A program made the position numbers and the translations under genes. A DNA stretch of 64,000 nt from an uncultured Pseudomonadota bacterium. GTDB lineage: Bacteria > Pseudomonadota > Gammaproteobacteria > Methylococcales > Methylomonadaceae. Under the pieces are notes generated by a model. It saw only the letters and a list, made by a program, of their open reading frames with translations. It was not told the origin of the DNA and did not search any database. Positions 40,703-49,406 of the stretch are shown piece by piece (the first letter of the stretch is position 1; every line of letters starts with the position of its first letter). The stretch spans positions 1 through 64,000 of the forward strand of contig CAINHO010000040.1 of the NCBI GenBank assembly GCA_903848935.1, written 5' to 3'.

Positions 40703-41263
40703 TTAAGCTGTTTTACGCGCCATCAAATCAGGCAACATTTTGACAGCTTTTACCGCCGCAAAACCAACAATGACATACATTAACGCATAACCTGCGTAAG
40801 GCGGATAGTAATGCAAAGCGTGTTCGATATATTCTGGCATTGTTCCATTTGAGTGACGACCCGACAACCAATAAAAACTACCGTTTGACATTAAAAATGC
40901 GCTGGTTGTCGCCGCGAATAATGTCGCCATTGCGGAAATTGATAACGTGAATTCTGTGCCTTGCATTGATTTGAAATTTGCGGATAAACGTCCGCCAAAC
41001 CACATCGCAAAATACGTTGGAATTAAGAAAGCGTAAGCAGGTGAAACGCAAAAATCACTCACGCCTAAATGCGAAATCGCAACGTAATCGAGCAAACCGG
41101 CTTCAAGCAATAACGCCACAAAAAAAGCGCGTGAATTGAAAAATAAACCCGCTAAAAAAAATACCGCTAATGACGCATCAGGTAATGAAAACGCATCGCC
41201 AAAATGGTGCATTCGTGTTGCGCCCATCAAGGCGATTAAAGGTAAAAAAGTTTTGTAATTCAT
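40703..41263 (-). CDS. Small membrane protein, candidate solitary B12 transporter (BtuM-like)
   Basis: 186 residues with about five or six hydrophobic segments. The N-terminus runs RMHHFGDAFSLPDASLAVFF, and a conserved-looking segment FCVSPAYAFLIPTYFAMWFGG carries a cysteine at residue 72. The size, topology and position, 11 bases after btuB under a cobalamin riboswitch, fit BtuM. BtuM is an ECF S-component-like protein that takes up and decyanates cobalamin using a single cysteine cobalt ligand. I assign this from context and general resemblance, not from a residue-level alignment. An uncharacterised cob-operon membrane protein is the alternative. Confidence 0.6.
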   Translation of the reverse strand: MNYKTFLPLIALMGATRMHHFGDAFSLPDASLAVFFLAGLFFNSRAFFVALLLEAGLLDYVAISHLGVSDFCVSPAYAFLIPTYFAMWFGGRLSANFKSMQGTEFTLSISAMATLFAATTSAFLMSNGSFYWLSGRHSNGTMPEYIEHALHYYPPYAGYALMYVIVGFAAVKAVKMLPDLMARKTA

Positions 41264-41274
41264 AAAAAATCCTC

Positions 41275-43086
41275 TTAATTATTGTAGTGAATCGAGACGA
41301 AAAAGTTTCGATCAGCAGTATTGTAACCGCTAACCGTTTGATAATTTTTATCCAGCAAATTGTTAAGTTTCGCGCTCAACATCCAACTTTTATTGAAATG
41401 ATAGGACGAACGCAAATCAACGGTGACAAAACCACCAACAGGCGTTTTATTGGCTACGTCATCAAAACGTTGACCTTGTGCAATCACTGCCGCGCCGACA
41501 TCAACATCCGTAAACGATTTCGATACATCAAACGCAATCGTTTTATTCGAACGGCGCGGCAAACGTTGCCCCGTCAATTTATTTTCTGGATTCAATAAAT
41601 TCATGGTGAGTTTCGGACGAAAGCCATAAATATCTGTGCCGATTTCCGCTTCAATGCCTTCGATTTGTGCCTTACCGATATTTTGTGGCGGCCAACTCGC
41701 AATCAAATTATCCACGTCGATATGATACGCCCGCAATTCCCATTGCCCCCAATTATGGTCGCCCACTAAACCCGCTTCATACGATTTCGATTCTTCAGGT
41801 TTTAAATTCGGATTGCCGCCGCCATAACCCGCATCTGGCCAATAAAGTTGATTAAAGGTTGGTGCTTTGAACGCATTTCCAAAATTCGCCAACACGCTGA
41901 TGCCGTGTTTCCAGTTGAAACGCCAACCTACGCTGCCAGTGAAATAATCGCCAAAGGCTTCGTTATTATCCCAACGCACTGACGCATTCACAAAATGGTC
42001 ATCAAATAAACGGCTGTGTAATTCACCAAAAACACCCGCATCATAACGCGATTTTTGTTGGTAAATTGTGGTGCTATTCACTTCATCAACGCGATAATCC
42101 GAACCGACAATCAGCTGATGATTATCCGCAACGTTGAATTGATTTAACCAACTCGCATTCCAGCGCGTACTTTCAAATAAACTCGAAAATGTACCGTTCG
42201 GCAAAAAATTTCTGCCTTCGTCATTCGTTTGTCCTAAACGAACCGTTGAACGCCAGTTTTTTGTGAAATCCATATTGCCCGACAGCGCAATGACTTGATT
42301 CACAAAGTCGCTGTTATTCTCGGCTTGAGCGTTATAACCATCAAATTGATTGGTACCTTGCGCTCGCATAAAGCTCGCTTCGACATCGGCATTGTTGTCG
42401 AATTTATAACCCGCTCGTGCATTGACAGCCGTATTTTGATAACCGTCTTTATCTTGATCAGCAGGTTTAACTTGTGCTGAAAAACCGTCACTTCCTAAAT
42501 GTGACGCACCCACGCTGTACCACGCATTTTTATATTTCCCACTGGCTGTTCCAGCCGAACGGTGTGTGTAATATGAACCACCGCCTGCATCGAGTGTGAC
42601 TTTGGGTGTTTCGCTGTCGCCACCTTTTCGGGTGAAAATTTGAATTACACCGCCAATCGCTTCTGAACCGTACAAACTGGATTGCGAACCGCGAATAATT
42701 TCGACGCGCTCAACGTTTTCCATTGGTATGTTTTCAAACGCAGCGGTTCCCGTTGTGACAGAACCCATTTTGATACCGTCGATTAGAACTAAAACGTGAT
42801 CCGCGTTTGTACCACGAATGAAAACGCCTGTTGGTTGCCCGTAACCGCCATTTTGCACTACATCAACGCCTGTTGAACCGCGCAATAATTCGGGCAACGT
42901 GCGAACTTGCAAACGATCAATGTCGGCTCGCGTGTAAATGGTTGCGGCTGTTGAAAGTGAGTTTTTAGCTTCTGAACCAGAACGGGTTGCCGTAACAACC
43001 ATTTCGGGTAAATTTTCAGGGAGTTCTTCGGCGTGTAATGTGCCGCTAAATGCGAGTAAAACCGTTGGGAATAAGATTTTTTTCAT
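41275..43086 (-). CDS. btuB: TonB-dependent cobalamin receptor (BtuB)
   Basis: 603 residues from ATG 43086, preceded by AAGGA. A signal peptide (KKILFPTVLLAFSGTLHA) and a TonB-box-like region (LPEMVVTATRSG) come first. The plug domain follows (LPELLRGSTGVDVVQNGG, RVEIIRGSQSSLYGSEAIGG), then a beta-barrel ending in an aromatic-rich strand (NFFVSIHYNN). The frame could extend upstream to 43257, but that part runs through the riboswitch leader and lacks family similarity. Cobalamin rather than iron specificity is supported by the riboswitch directly upstream and the cob genes downstream. Confidence 0.94.
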   Translation of the reverse strand: MKKILFPTVLLAFSGTLHAEELPENLPEMVVTATRSGSEAKNSLSTAATIYTRADIDRLQVRTLPELLRGSTGVDVVQNGGYGQPTGVFIRGTNADHVLVLIDGIKMGSVTTGTAAFENIPMENVERVEIIRGSQSSLYGSEAIGGVIQIFTRKGGDSETPKVTLDAGGGSYYTHRSAGTASGKYKNAWYSVGASHLGSDGFSAQVKPADQDKDGYQNTAVNARAGYKFDNNADVEASFMRAQGTNQFDGYNAQAENNSDFVNQVIALSGNMDFTKNWRSTVRLGQTNDEGRNFLPNGTFSSLFESTRWNASWLNQFNVADNHQLIVGSDYRVDEVNSTTIYQQKSRYDAGVFGELHSRLFDDHFVNASVRWDNNEAFGDYFTGSVGWRFNWKHGISVLANFGNAFKAPTFNQLYWPDAGYGGGNPNLKPEESKSYEAGLVGDHNWGQWELRAYHIDVDNLIASWPPQNIGKAQIEGIEAEIGTDIYGFRPKLTMNLLNPENKLTGQRLPRRSNKTIAFDVSKSFTDVDVGAAVIAQGQRFDDVANKTPVGGFVTVDLRSSYHFNKSWMLSAKLNNLLDKNYQTVSGYNTADRNFFVSIHYNN

Positions 43087-43179
43087 GTTGATTTGTGTTC
43101 CTTTTTTGCGCCGCCCGCGCAAACAATAAATAAAAAATAGGCAGCAAAAGGCAAAAGAAAACCACAAAATGACTGGCGT

Positions 43180-43236
43180 AAAAAGTGTGTGATTTGCTTT
43201 CAAACACAGCCCTCCGCTGTCCGAAATAAACACTTT
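43180..43236 (-). terminator. Candidate riboswitch expression platform (terminator)
   Basis: Immediately 3' of the aptamer on the minus strand, AAAGTGT can pair with ACACTTT, enclosing a smaller ACAGC/GCTGT hairpin. A T run follows the outer stem. This would fit ligand-induced premature termination before btuB. Confidence 0.4.
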
Positions 43237-43400
43237 GAGGTCGGTCTCCTGACTCATTAAGCGGTTTAAAACCCACGTTCTCGTCTTCCCATGATTTCAC
43301 AGTGACATTTAGAAAACGCTTAACTTAATTTACAGTTGCGGGGGCAGTTTTGGACTTTAACCAAATTCCCATTTACTCGACATTTGCAATGCCGACACCT
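43237..43400 (-). promoter_or_regulatory. Cobalamin riboswitch
   Basis: On the minus strand the conserved elements occur in order: an AGGTGTCGG arm (43392-43400), the core GCCCCCGCAACTGT, GTCACTGTG followed by GGGAAGACG, and the B12-box-like AGTCAGGAGACC, closing with CCGACCT. The last pairs with the first arm to form P1. This is the class I AdoCbl aptamer pattern. It controls btuB and the downstream cob genes. Confidence 0.93.
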
Positions 43401-43414
43401 GAAAGCGAGCGCGG

Positions 43415-43444
43415 ATTATAGGAGGCTTTTAGTTTTCGGCGCAA
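43415..43444 (-). promoter_or_regulatory. Candidate promoter of the btuB-cob operon
   Basis: On the minus strand a perfect TATAAT lies at 43415-43420 with a weak -35 TTGCGC 18 bases upstream (43439-43444). Initiation about 7 bases downstream would start the transcript just before the riboswitch aptamer. Confidence 0.5.
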
Positions 43445-43540
43445 GGTTCGAAATTATTTGTAACGACATTCAATCTTTGTTCTGTGACAAAAACTATCCT
43501 AGACTGCCTGAAATTTTATTTTTATTATTTGTTTAAAATC

Positions 43541-43585
43541 AAAAAAGGAGGCTCAAAGTATTGCACCTTGAGTCTCCTTTTATTT
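43541..43585 (-). terminator. Intrinsic terminator after creA
   Basis: A long stem (AAAAGGAGRCTCAA type) formed by 43543-43557 with 43566-43581 has A-rich and T-rich flanks on either side. It can end the terD-terZ-creA transcript. It also faces the region upstream of the btuB promoter. Confidence 0.7.
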
Positions 43586-43594
43586 TGAAACGAG

Positions 43595-44062
43595 TTAATT
43601 CCACTTCATCACAGGCACCGACGAAATCGAATTTTTCGGCGAACCGTCAATCAACTTATCGCTGTAAGCTAGATAAACCAACACATTGCGTTTTTTGTCG
43701 TAGAAACGAACCACTTGCAGTTTTTTCAGCAACAGTGAGCGACTTTCTTTAAAAACTGTATCGCCATTTTTCAAATTCCCCAACTTTGCCACATCAATTG
43801 CGCCAACTTGACGACACGCAATAGACGCTTCGGACGGGTCTTCCGCTAAACCGACCGCCCCTTTTAAACCACCAGTTTGGGCTTTGGAAACATGACATGA
43901 AACGCCAGCAACATCAGGATCGTCGAAGGCTTCAATGACGATTTTACTGTTTGGACTGAGAAGATTAAACGTCGTCGAAACTTCGCCAATTTCTTCCGCT
44001 GCTACAGTAAACGCAAACATCGCCAATAAACCTGCCACCAAGATTTTCATTCCACGTTTCAT
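43595..44062 (-). CDS. creA: CreA-family periplasmic protein
   Basis: 155 residues with a signal peptide ([16 protein letters not shown]). The mature part ([25 protein letters not shown], in short IGEVSTTF then [20 protein letters not shown]) matches the CreA family, whose function is unknown. Start and terZ stop overlap as ATGA, so I use ATG 44062; ATG 44050 is the alternative. Co-transcription with terD-type genes is unusual for creA. Confidence 0.85.
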   Translation of the reverse strand: MKRGMKILVAGLLAMFAFTVAAEEIGEVSTTFNLLSPNSKIVIEAFDDPDVAGVSCHVSKAQTGGLKGAVGLAEDPSEASIACRQVGAIDVAKLGNLKNGDTVFKESRSLLLKKLQVVRFYDKKRNVLVYLAYSDKLIDGSPKNSISSVPVMKWN

Positions 44063-44658
44063 AAAAACAAACTAATCGGTTTGAACAAATCGTTAATCGT
44101 GCGCCCCGTCGCATTTTCGCCAATCGCGTGCATTTTCCATTCACCATTATGACGATACAATTTCGCCATAATTTGCGCGGTGTGTGCGCCTTGTGAAGTC
44201 AGCGTGTAACATGCGATTTCATTCTGATTATTGCCATCTAACAAACGACAATAGGCATTTTCAACCGTATCAAACGTTTGTCCAGTGAATGAATTGACGG
44301 TGAAAACTAATGCCGTCACAGATTCAGGAACGCGGCTTAAATCCACCACAATTTGCTCATCATCGCCGTCGCCTTTGCCCGTGCGATTATCGCCGCTGTG
44401 AAGAACGCTGCCGTCTTTGCTTTTCAATTGTCCGAAATAAATTGCGTCAACGGGTTTATCGCCTGCAAACATAATGCACGACGCATCTAAATCAATCGAA
44501 CTTTCGCTTGAACCGCCGCCAAATAATCCACCCAACAAACCTTTTTTCTCACCCGATTGTTTCGCGTCCCAACCCAAACCCATCACGACTTTCGTGAGTG
44601 TTGTGCCAGATTCTTTTGCGAGTGAAATTTTTTGCCCTTTTTCTAAGTTAATAGCCAT
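44059..44658 (-). CDS. TerD-family protein, TerZ-like
   Basis: 199 residues from ATG 44658, with AGGA upstream. It is a TerD-type calcium-binding stress protein. The N-terminus reads [16 protein letters not shown] glycine-rich insert [14 protein letters not shown] comes before [10 protein letters not shown], as in TerZ-type members. The acidic calcium motif [15 protein letters not shown] is present. The products are cytoplasmic, linked to tellurite and other stress resistance in other bacteria. It lies 8 bases downstream of the terD-like gene. The rest of a ter cluster (terA, terB, terC) is absent from the window. Confidence 0.88.
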   Translation of the reverse strand: MAINLEKGQKISLAKESGTTLTKVVMGLGWDAKQSGEKKGLLGGLFGGGSSESSIDLDASCIMFAGDKPVDAIYFGQLKSKDGSVLHSGDNRTGKGDGDDEQIVVDLSRVPESVTALVFTVNSFTGQTFDTVENAYCRLLDGNNQNEIACYTLTSQGAHTAQIMAKLYRHNGEWKMHAIGENATGRTINDLFKPISLFL

Positions 44659-44666
44659 TTTCAATC

Positions 44667-45242
44667 CTAAACACTTACGCCAAAAGAAGTCGCCAATGGT
44701 GCTAATCCGCCTGCAAAACCTTGTCCAACGGCACGGAATTTCCAGTCGCCCGCGTTACGATATAATTCGCCGAAAATCATTGCGGTTTCGACTGACGCAT
44801 CTTCGCTTAAGTCGTAACGTGCTAATTCCACGCCGCCATCTTCGTTAATCACGCGAATGTAAGCGTTTCTAACTTGTCCAAAATTTTGGTGACGGGTTTC
44901 GCCTTCATGAATTGTGACGCAAAACGTGATTCTGTCTACGTCCGCTGGGACTTTTGATAATTCTACTTTGACGGTTTCATCGTCGCCTTCGCCCGCCCCC
45001 GTTTTGTTATCGCCCGCGTGTTGAACCGCGCCATCGGCGACGATTTTATTGTTATAAAAACAAAAATCGCTGTCATTACGAACTTTGCCATCGGCTTTCA
45101 ATAAAAAAGCGTTAGCGTCCAAATCGAATGCTGCGCCGTCGGTGGAACGTTCCGCCCAGCCTAAACCCACGATGATTTTGTTGAGATTTGGGGCTTCTTT
45201 GCTTAAATTAACGTTGCCGCCTTTGCTTAATGAAACTGCCAT
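44667..45242 (-). CDS. terD: TerD-family tellurium/stress resistance protein
   Basis: 191 residues from ATG 45242, with a GGAGTG ribosome site. The sequence is close to E. coli TerD throughout: [51 protein letters not shown] (calcium site) and [18 protein letters not shown]. An in-frame extension to 45371 is noncoding by family comparison. It is first of a terD, terZ-like, creA run. Confidence 0.93.
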   Translation of the reverse strand: MAVSLSKGGNVNLSKEAPNLNKIIVGLGWAERSTDGAAFDLDANAFLLKADGKVRNDSDFCFYNNKIVADGAVQHAGDNKTGAGEGDDETVKVELSKVPADVDRITFCVTIHEGETRHQNFGQVRNAYIRVINEDGGVELARYDLSEDASVETAMIFGELYRNAGDWKFRAVGQGFAGGLAPLATSFGVSV

Positions 45243-45448
45243 TTTGTACACTCCGAGATTGTTGTTTATGTAAGAAAAACGCTTTTGCGTCCCGACTATT
45301 ATGCGGGTGATACGCCTAAAAACAAGGTGGCTTTTTACCCGCCCGATAACGATTTTTTTGCCATCTGTCAACGTAGTTTAGCAACGGATTTTCTGCTAAA
45401 CTTCCGTCCGAATTCACAGAAAAACAAAAATAAATGAAAGATTAACAA

Positions 45449-45483
45449 GGCGTGGTTTTACGAAAAAACCGCGCTTTTTTTCG
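45449..45483 (+). terminator. Terminator-like hairpin in the dnaB leader
   Basis: GCGTGGTTTT pairs with AAAACCGCGC (one wobble) and is followed by seven T. No plus-strand gene lies upstream for it to terminate. It may be an attenuator in the dnaB leader or end an unseen small RNA. Confidence 0.55.
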
Positions 45484-45516
45484 CTGTATTGATTTGAGCC
45501 ATCACCCAGAGCAACC

Positions 45517-47001
45517 ATGTCTGAAAGTTATTTACTTGAACGCGATCCTACCCTTGATTCGTTAAAAGCCCCGCCGAATTCGATACACGCCGAGCAGTCT
45601 GTTTTGGGGTCATTGATTATTGAAAATGGCGCGTGGGATACGGTTGCCGATAAACTTTCGGAAGTCGATTTTTACCTGCGTTCGCACAAACTTATTTTTC
45701 GCACCATCGCCCAATTGGCTGAACAACAAATCCCGTTTGATATTATTACGCTGTCGGAATCGTTGAAATCGCTGGGACATTTAGAATCGATTGGCGGGCT
45801 GTCTTATTTGATTGTGTTGTCGAAAGATACGCCGTGTGCCTCGAATGTCGCGGCTTATGCCAATATCGTGCGTGACAAATCGGTGTTGCGCCAATTGATT
45901 AGCGCGGGAACAACGATTGCAAATTCCGTTTATCAAACCGAAGGTCAAACAACACAAGAGTTGCTCGAAAATGCCGAAAAATTAGTGTTTAAAATCGCCG
46001 AACAAACGCAAAAATCCAATGAAGGTGGTTTTGTCGGCATTCGGGCGTTGGCGAAAAAAACCATTGAGAAAATTGAATTACTCTCTGAACTTGATGGCGC
46101 AATGACAGGCGCATCAACGGGTTTCGATGATTTGGATACGCTGACTTCAGGTTTGCAACCTTCTGATTTGATTATCGTGGCGGGTCGACCGTCGATGGGG
46201 AAAACGACAGTGGCCATGAATATCGCCGAAAACTTTGCGATTAAAAATGAAAAACCCGTTGCGGTGTTTAGTATGGAAATGCCAGGCGACGCGATTGTGA
46301 TGCGAATGATGTCGTCGCTTGGTGGAATTGAACAACAGCGCGTGCGTTCGGGCGATTTGGATGATAACGATTGGCCACGTTTGACAATGGCATTGACGAT
46401 GTTGAATAGTACCAAAATTTTTATTGATGACAGCGCGGCACTTACGCCAAGTGAAATTCGTGCAAGAGCGCGACGCTTGGCGCGTGAACACGGGCAATTA
46501 GGTTTGATTGTGGTGGATTATTTGCAGTTGATGAATTCGCCAACCAGCGGTGAAAGTCGCGTTCAACAAATTTCGGATATTTCGCGTGGTTTAAAAGCGT
46601 TGGCGAAAGAATTAAATGTGCCAGTGATTGCGTTATCGCAGCTCAATCGGAATTTGGAACAACGCCCCAACAAACGTCCAGTAATGTCAGATTTGCGGGA
46701 TTCGGGCGCGATTGAGCAAGACGCAGATTTGATTTTGTTTATTTACCGTGACGAAGTTTATAACGAAAATAGTCCCGACAAAGGCACGGCGGAATTGATT
46801 ATTGGTAAACAACGAAATGGTCCACTCGGTACAGTGCGGTTAATGTTCCAAGGACAGTATTCGCGCTTCCAAAATTGTGCCAATCCCAGTCATTACAGTT
46901 CTTATGGCGAAGATGGTCCGCCACAACAACTTACTCATGAGCAATCAAGGCAGTCAGGGGTGGCAGTTGGTGATTCAACATACCAAAAAGTAGGACGTTG
47001 A
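45517..47001 (+). CDS. dnaB: Replicative DNA helicase (DnaB)
   Basis: 494 residues. The N-terminal hairpin domain (PPNSIHAEQSVLGSLIIENGAW, in short HAEQSVLGSL) is followed by a RecA-like hexameric helicase domain. Walker A is AGRPSMGKTT (~224-233), Walker B lies around LIVVDYLQLM, and there is an arginine region RVQQISDISRGLK. It unwinds DNA at the replication fork. There is no intein. The C-terminal tail (EQSRQSGVAVGDSTYQ) is extended and variable. Common neighbours rplI and alr are not here. Confidence 0.97.
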   Translation: MSESYLLERDPTLDSLKAPPNSIHAEQSVLGSLIIENGAWDTVADKLSEVDFYLRSHKLIFRTIAQLAEQQIPFDIITLSESLKSLGHLESIGGLSYLIVLSKDTPCASNVAAYANIVRDKSVLRQLISAGTTIANSVYQTEGQTTQELLENAEKLVFKIAEQTQKSNEGGFVGIRALAKKTIEKIELLSELDGAMTGASTGFDDLDTLTSGLQPSDLIIVAGRPSMGKTTVAMNIAENFAIKNEKPVAVFSMEMPGDAIVMRMMSSLGGIEQQRVRSGDLDDNDWPRLTMALTMLNSTKIFIDDSAALTPSEIRARARRLAREHGQLGLIVVDYLQLMNSPTSGESRVQQISDISRGLKALAKELNVPVIALSQLNRNLEQRPNKRPVMSDLRDSGAIEQDADLILFIYRDEVYNENSPDKGTAELIIGKQRNGPLGTVRLMFQGQYSRFQNCANPSHYSSYGEDGPPQQLTHEQSRQSGVAVGDSTYQKVGR

Positions 47002-47082
47002 TACATGATAATTGGTGATTGTTTAGTTGGAGAGTTGATAACGGCTGATAATTGCTTTTGAAATGAAGTGAATTTGCGAATG

Positions 47083-47111
47083 TTGCGTAAAAAAACGAAT
47101 CCTTTTATACT
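47083..47111 (+). promoter_or_regulatory. Candidate sigma-70 promoter of pqqA
   Basis: TTGCGT (47083-47088) and TATACT (47106-47111) are separated by exactly 17 bases, about 60 bases before pqqA. The remaining sequence between dnaB and pqqA holds a short CAGCT/AGCTG hairpin and nothing else I recognise. Confidence 0.6.
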
Positions 47112-47173
47112 TCGCGCCAGCTTAGATTTAGCGAGCTGAACATCAATTATAAAAACTTTCAAAGGTCATGATT

Positions 47174-47248
47174 ATGAAATGGGAAACACCACGTTACACC
47201 GATTTACGTTTCGGTTTTGAAGTTACAATGTATATTTACAATCGTTAA
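47174..47248 (+). CDS. pqqA: PQQ precursor peptide PqqA
   Basis: A 24-residue peptide starting MKWETP and containing FGFEVTMY. The glutamate (16) and tyrosine (20) that PqqE crosslinks and that become the carbon/nitrogen skeleton of pyrroloquinoline quinone are in the expected places. AAAGG lies at good distance before ATG 47174; an ATG six bases earlier is poorly spaced. It is followed by a hairpin and then pqqB, the usual order. PQQ is the cofactor of methanol dehydrogenase. Confidence 0.96.
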   Translation: MKWETPRYTDLRFGFEVTMYIYNR

Positions 47249-47272
47249 TTTGTTATCGATTTTTGAATAAAG

Positions 47273-47299
47273 AAAAGGGGCTGATTGCCCCTTTTTTTT
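47273..47299 (+). terminator. Attenuator-like terminator between pqqA and pqqB
   Basis: AAAAGGGGC and GCCCCTTTT around a 5-nt loop, followed by further T. Partial termination here would yield much more pqqA than pqqB transcript, as reported for pqq operons elsewhere. Confidence 0.85.
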
Positions 47300-47328
47300 C
47301 GAGTTTTATTTTTTAAGAAGGTTTAGCG

Positions 47329-48240
47329 ATGAAAATTAGAGTATTAGGTTCAGCGGCAGGCGGCGGTTTTCCCCAATGGAATTGTAATTGCCACAATTGT
47401 CACCGTATTCGACGTGGTGAAATGAACGGCTCGGCGCGAACACAATCATCGATTGCCGTCAGTACCGACGATAAAAATTGGTTGTTGTTCAATGCGTCGC
47501 CGGATATTCGCGCTCAACTCGAAGCATTCCCTGCAATTCAACCGCAAAATGGCATTCGTGATACGGGCATCAAAGCGGTAATGCTAATTGATAGTCAAAT
47601 TGATCACACCACAGGTTTGCTGATGTTGCGCGAAGGTAAACCGCTCGATATTTACTGCACCGAAATGGTGAAACAAGATTTAACGACCGGTTTCCCGTTA
47701 TTCACGATGTTGAAAGATTATTGCACTGTGAATCACCACGATATTCCGGTGGATGGCAGCAGTTTTACGATTCCCGCCATTGCTGATTTGCGTTTTTACA
47801 CGCAAGCCCTAAAAAGCAAAGCTCCGCCCTACTCGCCTCACCGTAATAATCCACACGATGGTGACAATATCGGTGTGATTATTGAGCAAATTTCGACGGG
47901 CAAAAAAGTCTTTTATTCACCCGGTTTGGGCGAAATCGAACCACACGTTATGGATGCGTTGCAAAATGTCGATTGTTTATTGGTAGACGGTACATTTTGG
48001 ACAGACGACGAAATGGTGTCGCAAGGCATCAGCCATAAACACGCGCGTGAAATCGGACATTTACCGCAATCTGGCACGGGCGGCATGATTGAAGTGTTGA
48101 ACGGTGTCAGTAACGCGCGAAAAATTTTGATTCATATCAACAACACCAATCCAATTTTAGATAACGATTCGCCCGAACGAAAAATGCTTGATGCAGTCGG
48201 CATTGAAGTCGCTTACGATGGACTGGAAATTGAGTTATAA
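47329..48240 (+). CDS. pqqB: PQQ biosynthesis protein PqqB
   Basis: 303 residues, a metallo-beta-lactamase-fold protein. It is implicated as an iron-dependent oxygenase acting on the tyrosine of the processed PqqA residues, formerly called a PQQ carrier. The N-terminus [17 protein letters not shown] and the downstream CHRIRRGE and [10 protein letters not shown] are typical. pqqC, pqqD and pqqE do not follow; an isomerase-like gene lies 28 bases downstream instead. Confidence 0.96.
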   Translation: MKIRVLGSAAGGGFPQWNCNCHNCHRIRRGEMNGSARTQSSIAVSTDDKNWLLFNASPDIRAQLEAFPAIQPQNGIRDTGIKAVMLIDSQIDHTTGLLMLREGKPLDIYCTEMVKQDLTTGFPLFTMLKDYCTVNHHDIPVDGSSFTIPAIADLRFYTQALKSKAPPYSPHRNNPHDGDNIGVIIEQISTGKKVFYSPGLGEIEPHVMDALQNVDCLLVDGTFWTDDEMVSQGISHKHAREIGHLPQSGTGGMIEVLNGVSNARKILIHINNTNPILDNDSPERKMLDAVGIEVAYDGLEIEL

Positions 48241-48268
48241 GTTTTTCTAAACCGTAGGAGTTTCTAAA

Positions 48269-49378
48269 ATGAGTGCGTCAAAAATTATCACCACACCGCC
48301 TTATCGAAATTATTACCGCCAACGCACCGCGAATCAGTGGCGCAAAATTCCCGCTGAACACGGTGATCCGAGTGCGATTCGTCCGTTTTTAGCGGGCAAT
48401 TGGAAAATGAATTTAATCCCGCGTGCCGGCGTAGCATTGGCAGCACGCATTTTTGATTTATGCCGTGACGTGAAAGATGTCGATATGGGATTTGCGCCAC
48501 CATTTACCGGCTTATCGACTTTAGCGGATTACATCGAACCGGATTTTTTACGACGCGAATACGGTATCGGTCGAAATGTTTTTTTGCTGGCACAAGATAC
48601 GTTTTTTGAATCGAAGGGCGCGTTCACGGGCGAAATTTCTGCCGATATGTTGGCGGCGATTGGCGTGGATTGGGTAATTGTTGGACATTCAGATCGTCGC
48701 GCGAATTTAGGCAAATACTTTGGATTTAGTTCCAGCGTGGCGCGACGTTTGTCAAAAGATTTTTTGACGCACACACTCAAACAATTAAAAGTGCGTGAAC
48801 AACCCACGAATCCGCAAGTATTAGCGACGATTGAGCATTTGCTGGCGGAAGAAAATAGCGATGTATTGGCGGGTTTAGCGACATTTTTAGAAGCCGAACT
48901 CAATGATCGTGCTGGTGAAAGTGATGAAGCAATTCAACGCAAAGTTCAAGCCGCGTTAGCCAATGGCGTGCAGGTTATTTTTTGTTGTGGCGAGAATCGA
49001 GAAGCTCGACGCGCTCACGAAACCTTCAATTTATTGGAGCGGCAAATTCGCATGGGTTTAGACGGCGTAGCACGACACGCTATGCCAGAAGTTATTATTG
49101 CCTACGAACCGATTTGGGCAATCGGCGAAGGCGCACAACCTGCCCCGTTAGAACAAATCGCCGAAGTTCACGATTTCATTCGCAACTTATTGATGGATTT
49201 GTATGGTGAACAAATCGCGGCATGTGTTCGCATCTTGTACGGGGGCAATGTTAAGCCAGATAATATCGCGGCACTTATGCAATTGGCGGGCGTAGACGGC
49301 GCATTGGTTGGCGGCGCGAGTTTAAATGCTACTGATTTTGCAAAAATAATTCGTTTTGGTTTGCCGGATGCAGCTTAA
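48269..49378 (+). CDS. Atypical triosephosphate isomerase-like protein with a ~70-residue insertion
   Basis: 369 residues, against ~250 for ordinary TIM. The TIM-barrel catalytic set is present: Lys46 in AGNWKMN, His140 in VIVGHSDRR and Glu280 in YEPIWAIGEG. Differences are a ~40-residue N-terminal extension; an insertion at about 145-215 between GHSDRR and AGESDEAI; Asp142 where TIM has the invariant Glu of GHSERR; loop 6 AIGEGAQPAP instead of AIGTGK; and YGGNV for YGGSV. It could be a working TIM or an isomerase for another sugar phosphate. It lies 28 bases after pqqB and is probably co-transcribed. Confidence 0.85.
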   Translation: MSASKIITTPPYRNYYRQRTANQWRKIPAEHGDPSAIRPFLAGNWKMNLIPRAGVALAARIFDLCRDVKDVDMGFAPPFTGLSTLADYIEPDFLRREYGIGRNVFLLAQDTFFESKGAFTGEISADMLAAIGVDWVIVGHSDRRANLGKYFGFSSSVARRLSKDFLTHTLKQLKVREQPTNPQVLATIEHLLAEENSDVLAGLATFLEAELNDRAGESDEAIQRKVQAALANGVQVIFCCGENREARRAHETFNLLERQIRMGLDGVARHAMPEVIIAYEPIWAIGEGAQPAPLEQIAEVHDFIRNLLMDLYGEQIAACVRILYGGNVKPDNIAALMQLAGVDGALVGGASLNATDFAKIIRFGLPDAA

Positions 49379-49406
49379 AAACAATTTTTAATAGGACAAC
49401 AACCCC

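Noticed and set aside
43087-43257. Upstream extension of btuB by 57 codons
   Set aside because: The extension starts inside the riboswitch and the true signal peptide begins at ATG 43086.
45243-45371. N-terminal extension of terD by 43 codons
   Set aside because: TerD proteins begin at the xVSLSKGG motif; ATG 45242 has a ribosome site and the extension has no similarity.
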